64,000 nt of DNA from Candidatus Pacearchaeota archaeon (lineage in GTDB: Archaea > Nanobdellota > Nanobdellia > Pacearchaeales > GW2011-AR1): contig JAGLGM010000002.1 of NCBI GenBank assembly GCA_023144035.1, positions 62,001 through 126,000 of the forward strand, read 5' to 3'. The notes under the pieces are model-generated. The model did no database searches. It was not told the origin of the DNA and saw only the letters and a program-made list of their open reading frames with translations. The translations under genes were made by a program, and so were the position numbers. This document shows positions 58,067-64,000 of the stretch, piece by piece (within the stretch, counting starts at the first letter, position 1; each line of letters begins with the position of its first letter).

Positions 58067-59590
58067 ATGGAGCAAAGCATTAGAGAGAAGAGAATTAGGA
58101 AGATTACTAACTTATATTATTCTAAACCAGATATTCAAAAAGCTATATTTGAATTTTGTAAAAATAGAGAAACTATTCCAAGATATTTTGAAGGTTTTGG
58201 TAAAAGACCTGATTCATTTGAATACAAAGGAGATTCTTTTGAATTAGTAAAAAAAGGAGCAACTTCTCTTCATTGTTCAGAAGAAATTTGGCAAGACCCA
58301 ATGAAAATATATACAGGGATGAATGAAGAACAAGCAAATGAATTAAGAATAGGTTGGGATTTGTTAATTGATATTGATTGTAAATGGTTTGATTATTCAA
58401 AACTTGCCGCAAAAGCAGTTATTAAAACTTTAAAAAAACACAAAATTAAAAAAATAGGAGTTAAATTTTCTGGAGGTAAAGGTTGGCATATATTAATTCC
58501 TTGGAAGACGTTTCCAAAAGAAATTAATGGAATAAAAACTTCTAGTATGTTTCCAGAATTACCAAGAAAGATTATTTCTTATATTAGATATTATTCAGAA
58601 AAAATTTTACAAGAATCTTTACCAAAAGATTTTTATTCTCAATTTAAAAATGTGAAAATAAAACGAGGGGTTAAATGTAAAATATGTAATGAAGTTGCAA
58701 GAGAGTATGAACAGGTTGAATTATATTGTTCAAAGTGCAAAAGGAGTGAAATAAGAAAATTTGAAAAAAATGAAAAAAAAGAAGAGTCTTTTTGTCCAGA
58801 ATGTAAGGGAAAGATATCTTTAAAAAATCAAGTAGAAATGATGGAATGTATAAATTGTAATTTTAACTCTATTGATAAGCCTTCAAGTTTTTCTAAAAAC
58901 ATAGAAGTAGATTTATTTGAATTAATGGGTTTAGATTTAGTTTTAGTTTCTCCAAGGCATTTATTTAGAACACCTTATTCTTTACATGAAAAAACATCTT
59001 TAGCAAGTGTTGTAATAGACCCTGAAAAAGTTTCTGAATTTGAAATGAAAGATGCAGATCCTATGAAAGTAAAAGTAAAAGATTTTATGCCTAATGTGGA
59101 AGAAGGAGAAGCAAAAGAACTTATAACTCAAGCTTTAGATTGGTATAAAGATAATAACCCAGACCAAGAAGAAAAAAAGACTGGAGATTTTAAACAAATT
59201 AAACTTTCAAATTTATCAGAAAAAAACTTTCCACCTTGCATAAAAAATATTTTAAAAGGAATTTCAGATGGAAGACAAAGATCGATATTTGTTTTAATAA
59301 GTTTATTTAGGTCTGTTGGAATGGATAGAGATGAACTTGAAAAAAGAATGTATGATTGGAATGAAAAAAATACTCCTCCATTAAAACAAGGAATAATAAA
59401 AAACCAATTAAAAGTTGCATATAAAGGAAAACCACTTATGGCTCCAAATTGTAAAGAATATTATCAAGGAATAGGAGTTTGTGAACCAGATAGTTTTTGT
59501 AAATTAATTAAAAATCCTGTAAATTATCTTGTGAGAAAAACATTTAGTTCTACAAAAAAAGAATTTAAGCCAAAGAAAAATAAGAAATAA
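58067..59590 (+). CDS. priS: DNA primase, PriS fused to a PriL-like C-terminal domain
   Basis: 507 residues against about 350 for PriS. Catalytic part: 'LLIDIDCKWF' (the two Asp) and 'KFSGGKGWHILIPW' (SGGKGWH). A zinc-binding insert has four CxxC pairs ('CKICNEVA', 'CSKC', 'CPEC', 'CINC'). The last 130 residues have 'FPPCIKNILKGISDGRQRS', 'APNCKEYYQGIGVC' and 'DSFCKLIKNPVNYL', whose four Cys match the 4Fe-4S domain of PriL. A single-chain primase of this kind is known from Nanoarchaeum. No separate priL is in the window. Confidence 0.88.
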   Translation: MEQSIREKRIRKITNLYYSKPDIQKAIFEFCKNRETIPRYFEGFGKRPDSFEYKGDSFELVKKGATSLHCSEEIWQDPMKIYTGMNEEQANELRIGWDLLIDIDCKWFDYSKLAAKAVIKTLKKHKIKKIGVKFSGGKGWHILIPWKTFPKEINGIKTSSMFPELPRKIISYIRYYSEKILQESLPKDFYSQFKNVKIKRGVKCKICNEVAREYEQVELYCSKCKRSEIRKFEKNEKKEESFCPECKGKISLKNQVEMMECINCNFNSIDKPSSFSKNIEVDLFELMGLDLVLVSPRHLFRTPYSLHEKTSLASVVIDPEKVSEFEMKDADPMKVKVKDFMPNVEEGEAKELITQALDWYKDNNPDQEEKKTGDFKQIKLSNLSEKNFPPCIKNILKGISDGRQRSIFVLISLFRSVGMDRDELEKRMYDWNEKNTPPLKQGIIKNQLKVAYKGKPLMAPNCKEYYQGIGVCEPDSFCKLIKNPVNYLVRKTFSSTKKEFKPKKNKK

Positions 59591-59606
59591 TTTTACTACT
59601 TTTTAT

Positions 59607-59636
59607 TATCGGCGTGAGCTCAACGTTCGGAGCAGG
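59607..59636 (+). repeat. Possible stand-alone palindromic element
   Basis: GGCGTGAGCTCAACGTTCGGAGCAGG is G+C-rich against its surroundings, with GCTC/GAGC pairing. TTCGGAGC also occurs in the tail of uL15 and GGCGTGA in the elements of genes B and D. Relationship to them is suspected, not shown. Confidence 0.35.
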
Positions 59637-59741
59637 CATTTTATTTCAAATAAATAAATTCTTAAAACTTTTCATCTTAAAAACATAATCTAAAATTTGT
59701 TCTACAACAAATTTTAAAAACAAGGTTTAACTCTAGATAAT

Positions 59742-61508
59742 ATGAGAAAAAAGGTGTTGTTATTTATTTTAGTATTAGTTATGCTTTCTATTCTTCCTTT
59801 AATATTTGCAGCTCAAGAGAATATAGATGATGCTTATGCTTGTTTAAATGATAAAATAACTGAAAGAACTTGTGATAGTCTTTCTGTAACTGAGAAAATC
59901 TTTTCCTCTCTTGCAGTCAAAGAATGTAGTTCAGAACTTAGGGAGATTTCAAAAGATGGAGAATGTTGGCCAGAAGAAGATTGCAATATTAAAAAGACTG
60001 CGCAAGCAGTTTTAGCTTTAGAAACTGCTGCAGCAAGAGATTGGCTATTAGGACAAAAAGGAAACCCTTCTGAAGTAATTTGGTATTTACAAATAGAAAC
60101 AAGTTTAGAATCTACATGTACTATTGCTTATGATGGAAATGACTATTCTATAGATATAGATGAAGATAAAAAAATAGATTCTTCAGCAGGAAGTTGTTTG
60201 TCTTTAAGTTCTTCAAATTATTGGTTAGAAATAGGTTCTGATTGTTATGAAGAAGAATTTGAAATTTCTTGCGATGAAAATTTTATAACAAACTTATTAT
60301 TTAAAAGCGATACTTCTTCGACAATTCATGTTTCAGAAAAAACTTCTTCTGTAACAGGAGGGGGAACAACAGCTGAAGAAGTAAATTCTTTTTGTTTTAT
60401 GGAAGAAGATGCTTGCGATTATGAAGGAAGTTTATGGGCTGCATTAGCTTTAAATTCTATGGAAGAAGAAATCTCTTCCTACATACCTTATTTAATTACA
60501 ATGGCAGACACTAATCAAAAATATTCTCCAGAGATTTTTTTATATGCTTTAACAGGATATGAAGATTTTCATTATGATATTCTTTCAAAGCAAGCTAGTA
60601 ATGGGTATTGGTCAATTTCAGGAGACAAATATTATGACACTGCTTTAGCACTTTACCCTTTTATGTATAGTGAACCTTTTACTGAAAAAGAAGAAGCTAT
60701 GATGTGGTTATTAGAAGAACAAGAAGAAGATGGTTGTTGGAATTCAGAAAGTATTTTAGACACAGCATTTATTTTACATTCTATATGGCCAAAAGAAGAT
60801 GTTCTTGTTGGTGAAACTTGTTCAGATGAAGGATATTTTTGTATGTCTTCTGCTAGTTGTGATGATTCAGGAGGAAATATTTTAGATTATTCTTGTTCTA
60901 CATATTATGTTTGTTGTGATACTGAAGAAATTCAAGAAACTTGTTCAGATGCAGGAGGAAAAATTTGTACAATTGGAGAAGAATGTACAGGAAATACTTT
61001 AGATGCATTAGATACAGTCAGATGTTGTTTTGAGGAATGTGAAGAACTAGAACCTGAAAATCAATGTGAATCTGTTGAAGGAGGAGTATGTGAGCCTGCA
61101 GAATGTGGGGAAGGTTATGAAAGAGATTATGATTATGACTGTGATTATTATGGAGATGTTTGTTGTATGGAAGCAGATAAACCAGGAATAAATCCTTTAT
61201 TTTGGATATTAATTATTTTAGTTGTATTAGTTGCTTTAGGAATAATATTTAGAGAAAAATTAAAATCTTTTTGGTTTAGAATGAAATCTAATTTTAGAAA
61301 ATCACCACCTCCTAAAAGAAGTTTAAGGTCAGGATTACCTTCTATTTCATCAAATCAAATGAGAAGAAGAGTTATGCCTAGAAGAGTTATGCCTTTAGAA
61401 CATAGACCTGCTCCAAGACCTACGCCAAAACATGCTCCAAAAAAACACGCAAGAGGACATTCTGAACTTGATGAAGTTTTAAAGAAGTTAAAAGAAATGG
61501 GAAAATGA
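59742..61508 (+). CDS. Secreted protein with alpha/alpha-toroid-like repeats and Cys-rich stalk, C-terminal anchor
   Basis: 588 residues. Signal peptide; repeats like 'KKTAQAVLALETAAARDWLL', 'GSLWAALALNSMEEE', 'YDTALALYPFMYS' and 'LDTAFILHSIW' that recall terpene-cyclase/prenyltransferase-like toroids; a Cys-rich part with 'GGKICTIGEECTGNTLDA' and CC pairs; a membrane helix ('PLFWILIILVVLVALGIIF'); and a basic, Pro-rich cytoplasmic tail of about 95 residues. Function unknown. TATA TTTAAAAA centred 25.5 bases before the ATG. Confidence 0.7.
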   Translation: MRKKVLLFILVLVMLSILPLIFAAQENIDDAYACLNDKITERTCDSLSVTEKIFSSLAVKECSSELREISKDGECWPEEDCNIKKTAQAVLALETAAARDWLLGQKGNPSEVIWYLQIETSLESTCTIAYDGNDYSIDIDEDKKIDSSAGSCLSLSSSNYWLEIGSDCYEEEFEISCDENFITNLLFKSDTSSTIHVSEKTSSVTGGGTTAEEVNSFCFMEEDACDYEGSLWAALALNSMEEEISSYIPYLITMADTNQKYSPEIFLYALTGYEDFHYDILSKQASNGYWSISGDKYYDTALALYPFMYSEPFTEKEEAMMWLLEEQEEDGCWNSESILDTAFILHSIWPKEDVLVGETCSDEGYFCMSSASCDDSGGNILDYSCSTYYVCCDTEEIQETCSDAGGKICTIGEECTGNTLDALDTVRCCFEECEELEPENQCESVEGGVCEPAECGEGYERDYDYDCDYYGDVCCMEADKPGINPLFWILIILVVLVALGIIFREKLKSFWFRMKSNFRKSPPPKRSLRSGLPSISSNQMRRRVMPRRVMPLEHRPAPRPTPKHAPKKHARGHSELDEVLKKLKEMGK

Positions 61509-62506
61509 AAAAAACAATCTTAATTTTGCTTTTGTTAATGTTACCTTTAATGACAGCCGTTGAAATAAATATGAAAGATGAATTTGCTCAAGGTGAAACT
61601 TTAATGGCAAAGATTTCAGGAAATTTTTTAGATCAAGTTGAAAAAGAAAATATAGTTTTTTATAGAGAACATGTAAAAGTTCCTTTAGAATATGATATTT
61701 CAAAAATAGATGATGAATATTATATTTATGCTCAATTAGGAGATAAGCTACCAAATGATTATTCTTTAAGAATTGAAAATATAAATTATATGCAAGGAGT
61801 AAATATTGTTGATGAAGACATTATAAAGAGCTTCACAATTACTGAAGAGTTAGCAGATTTTAAAATAACTCCTGGATTTGTTATTGCAGATGAATCTTTT
61901 ATAATAGAAGTTCAAAATTTAAGAAACTTTAAGATAGAAATAGATATTAATGAAAATCAAACTGAGACTACAGGAAATATATTTGAATCTTTATTTAGTT
62001 TAAGAACTTTTGAAGGAAATATAGAATTATTTTCAGGAGAAATTAAAAATTTAGAATTTGATTTAGGAGATGAAACTTATTTTAGTTTTATAGAATTAAA
62101 AACAGAAAATATAACTTATGAAGTACCTGTTTATCTTTTTGTAAGTAAAATAATTCAGACAGAAGAACAAGATGAATCTGAAGAAACAACAGAAGAAGGA
62201 GAAGAATCTGAAACACCAAGTGAAGAGGAAGAAGAAATAAAAGCTGCTTCAACAAAGATTTGTATTGAAATGAATGGAACTGTTTGTGGAAAAAATGAAG
62301 CATGTAATGGAACAACAGAGTATGCAAAAGATGCTGTTTGTTGTATAGGTAATTGTGAAGTAATTGAAAAAGACAACACAGGAAAAATAATTGGTTGGTC
62401 TATGATTATAATTATTCTTGCAGCAGTAATTTGGTTTTTTAAGACAAAATATAAAGGTGCAAAAAAAGAAATTAATTTATTAAAAATAGCCAAGGGAAAG
62501 AAGTAA
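61505..62506 (+). CDS. Secreted protein with the same Cys module and C-terminal anchor
   Basis: 333 residues. Signal peptide, two beta domains, an acidic linker, then 'TKICIEMNGTVCGKNEACNG' followed by a CC and GNC, closely like the module in the previous gene, a membrane helix ('IIGWSMIIIILAAVIWFF') and a basic tail. Overlaps the previous gene by 4 bases; the pair probably works together at the surface. Confidence 0.7.
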   Translation: MKKTILILLLLMLPLMTAVEINMKDEFAQGETLMAKISGNFLDQVEKENIVFYREHVKVPLEYDISKIDDEYYIYAQLGDKLPNDYSLRIENINYMQGVNIVDEDIIKSFTITEELADFKITPGFVIADESFIIEVQNLRNFKIEIDINENQTETTGNIFESLFSLRTFEGNIELFSGEIKNLEFDLGDETYFSFIELKTENITYEVPVYLFVSKIIQTEEQDESEETTEEGEESETPSEEEEEIKAASTKICIEMNGTVCGKNEACNGTTEYAKDAVCCIGNCEVIEKDNTGKIIGWSMIIIILAAVIWFFKTKYKGAKKEINLLKIAKGKK

Positions 62507-62797
62507 TTAAATCTTTGAAAGATATTTTTCTAAATCTTTGTAATTCTTGTTTCTATCCATTAAACAAACTAAAATTATTTTTGGAGACAAAATAACATAA
62601 ATCAATCTTTTTTCTTTTCTTTGAATATTTAATCGAATTCTAAAAACCTTTGAAAATTTTTTAGAATGGATTTTTTTATTTCTATATGGGTTTTCTTTTA
62701 TTAATTGTATTTTTTCATGAATAATCTTTTTGGATTTTGAATCAATTTCTTTAATTTGCTTAAGAAATAATTTAGAAGAAATTATTTTAAAACTCAT
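62507..62797 (-). CDS. RelE/ParE-type toxin (second)
   Basis: 96 residues. 'LFLKQIKEIDSKSKKIIHEK', 'FSKVFRIRLNIQRKEKRLIY' and 'LVCLMDRNKNYKDLEKYL' show the RelE fold. Overlaps the upstream RHH gene by 4 bases. Ends at the convergent stop of the surface gene without gap. Confidence 0.82.
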   Translation of the reverse strand: MSFKIISSKLFLKQIKEIDSKSKKIIHEKIQLIKENPYRNKKIHSKKFSKVFRIRLNIQRKEKRLIYVILSPKIILVCLMDRNKNYKDLEKYLSKI

Positions 62798-63051
62798 TCC
62801 AGTAAAATTTTATTTAATTCTTCTTCTGTAGAGAAATCCTTATTTTTAATTATTTTTTCAATTAAATTATCAATTATTTCAATTTCTTCCTCATTAAAAT
62901 TTTCATCAAATTTATTTTTTTCAAATATTTTTTCTCTTATACTTTCAGTAGCTAAATCCTGAATATTTCTAAATCCGAAATTTTCAACATAATTTTGAGC
63001 AGCGTCAAGAAGATTTATAGGGATTTTAAGATTTATTTGCTTTGTTTCCAT
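62794..63051 (-). CDS. Ribbon-helix-helix antitoxin
   Basis: 85 residues. 'QINLKIPINLLDAAQNYVEN' with 'RNIQDLATESIREKI' is the beta-alpha-alpha RHH fold, followed by a helical C-terminus for toxin binding. Partner of the RelE-type toxin. A TATA-like box is about 25 bases before the ATG. Confidence 0.8.
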   Translation of the reverse strand: METKQINLKIPINLLDAAQNYVENFGFRNIQDLATESIREKIFEKNKFDENFNEEEIEIIDNLIEKIIKNKDFSTEEELNKILLE

Positions 63052-63096
63052 GATATCTATAGGTATCTATAAGTATTTAAATGTTTTGATAAATAA

Positions 63097-63537
63097 TTAT
63101 TTTTCTTTAGGATCTTTTTTTTCAGGTTTTTTCTTTTTATCTTTAGGCATAAGTTCTGTTAATTTTTCTTTCAATTGATTATTTTGAAACCTTAAAACTC
63201 TTGCAACTTCATCATAAGCATGGAGCCTTCTAGTTAATTCACTTAAGATATCTCCCCATCCATTATTTGTTAAAGCAACTAATTCTGGAGAAACAACTTC
63301 AATATGGGCAGGCATATACTTAAACATTAAAAGAGCTAAATATTGAATATCTTCAACTTCAACTTCAATCTCTGCAAAAGTTGTGAAAAAACCTTCTTGA
63401 TCCTTTAGAGGAGTAGGTTCTTTAATATCTTTAGATTTTACTTCAACTTTTTTTTCTTCGTCAATTTGTTTAATAATATTCTCTAAAGTTTTTATTAAAT
63501 TTTCTGCAGGCCTTCCAATTATTTCAAAGATTAACAT
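63097..63537 (-). CDS. Conserved-looking soluble protein of unknown function
   Basis: 146 residues from the ATG at 63537 ('MLIFEIIGRPAENLIKTLEN'); the track start is 15 codons earlier and would overlap the next gene by 14 bases. An alpha/beta body with 'FFTTFAEIEVEVEDIQYLAL' and 'YMPAHIEVVSPELVALTNNG', then a coiled coil and a Lys-rich tail. I have the impression that it is common in this archaeal group; function unknown. Confidence 0.65.
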   Translation of the reverse strand: MLIFEIIGRPAENLIKTLENIIKQIDEEKKVEVKSKDIKEPTPLKDQEGFFTTFAEIEVEVEDIQYLALLMFKYMPAHIEVVSPELVALTNNGWGDILSELTRRLHAYDEVARVLRFQNNQLKEKLTELMPKDKKKKPEKKDPKEK

Positions 63538-63568
63538 TGAACGAATTCCCTTAGTTTCCAAGTTTTCT

Positions 63569-64000
63569 TTAGACGATTTCATTTTTATATTTTCTTTTAT
63601 TTTTTAATATTAATAAGACACCAATTAAAATACAAAATCCAATAAAACCATATCTTGCATAATCGGTCTTGTCTAAACTTTCAGTATTCTCTTCGCTTTT
63701 TATATCTTTTGGAGTTAAACTTATCACTTCTGGAGTTAAAGGAATATTAAATTCTTCTTTTTCTTTTTCAACATATTCTTTAATATTTTCTTCAACATCT
63801 TCAACTTGTTCATCAGTAATCTTTTCTTCAGATTCTTCTGTTTCACATCTATTTTTCTCTCCTTTTGTTGCTTCTAAAAATTTCCAAGAGTTGCATAATT
63901 GCCAAGTTTTATCATTATTATAAGAATCATCAAAAATTCCACTTTCATCTATTAAGTTCTCGTTTTTATACAAAAAAACTTTTTCATCTAAATTATCAAG
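63569..64000 (-). CDS. Surface protein, C-terminal part (cut by the window end)
   Basis: The track begins at a TTG (63973), but the frame is open to the window edge ('LDNLDEKVFLYKNENLIDES'), so this is the end of a longer gene. Two Cys, an acidic linker ('DEQVEDVEENIKEYVEKEKE'), a membrane helix ('YGFIGFCILIGVLLILKNKR') and a short basic tail: the same ending type as the other surface proteins. Confidence 0.65.
   Translation of the reverse strand, partial: LDNLDEKVFLYKNENLIDESGIFDDSYNNDKTWQLCNSWKFLEATKGEKNRCETEESEEKITDEQVEDVEENIKEYVEKEKEEFNIPLTPEVISLTPKDIKSEENTESLDKTDYARYGFIGFCILIGVLLILKNKRKYKNEIV

Overview
The window is AT-rich archaeal DNA. It carries an archaeal-type S10/spc ribosomal protein cluster with eIF1 and SecY, the P-stalk genes uL1-uL10-P1, aIF5A, eL40, eL43, RpoP, Spt5, a PCNA clamp, a 4-demethylwyosine synthase, prefoldin alpha and beta, AglB and a dolichyl-phosphate GlcNAc-1-P transferase, so it is an archaeal chromosome. 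Small compact genes, a DNA primase that joins PriS to a PriL-like C-terminus, AMP-shunt genes, FtsZ with SepF, many secreted proteins starting with a KRGQ-type signal, and 'TGN'-type membrane proteins point to a DPANN archaeon of the Pacearchaeota/Woesearchaeota kind. That placement is inferred from gene content; no tree was made.

Layout. 1-6.8 kb: N-glycosylation genes (aglB, cut by the window edge; aglH-like), SpoIIM-like membrane protein, ribose-1,5-bisphosphate isomerase-like gene, prefoldin alpha, EMC3/DUF106 insertase, double Lrp regulator, two small unknowns. 6.8-21.1 kb: one long minus-strand ribosomal protein cluster from uL3 to SecY, with an unknown gene between uS17 and uL14 where rnp1 would be expected nearby. 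21-24.3 kb: PerM-like transporter, AMP phosphorylase, a small unknown and tRNA-Ser(UGA). 24.4-30.3 kb: P1-uL10-uL1, Taw1, site-2 protease, eL40, aIF5A. 30.3-37.4 kb: FKBP, ftsZ, secE, spt5, uL11, tRNA-Pro(UGG), eL43, rpoP, prefoldin beta, sepF and a Dph2 reduced to two domains. 37.5-46.1 kb: putative S-layer protein next to an archaeosortase, small transporter, RelE-type toxin-antitoxin pair, main S-layer protein with a long structured leader, HTH regulator. 46.1-57.1 kb: a surface island of six proteins with class-III (prepilin-like) signals and three large secreted proteins, with a MntA-HepT pair inside it. 57.2-64 kb: PCNA, primase, two cysteine-rich surface proteins, another RelE/RHH pair, and a cut surface protein.

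Transcription signals are unusually regular: more than a dozen genes at the head of a unit have a TATA-like 8-mer whose centre is 25.5 bases from the A of the ATG, which predicts leaderless mRNAs. This spacing divides the surface island into three units and shows that aIF5A and FKBP share one symmetric TATA box. The exceptions with long leaders (S-layer protein, uL1) have structured 5' UTRs.

The most interesting new signals are: (i) short two-hairpin elements inserted in frame in ribosomal protein genes, and a second palindromic element inserted in frame into prepilin-like signal regions; (ii) a shared leader motif before uL1, uL4 and eL40, which is duplicated as a perfect 62-bp tandem repeat before uL4; (iii) a Dph2 without its first domain, with a second decayed copy of its 3' end downstream; (iv) the surface island itself. 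All functions come from reading motifs and gene order; no database search was run.
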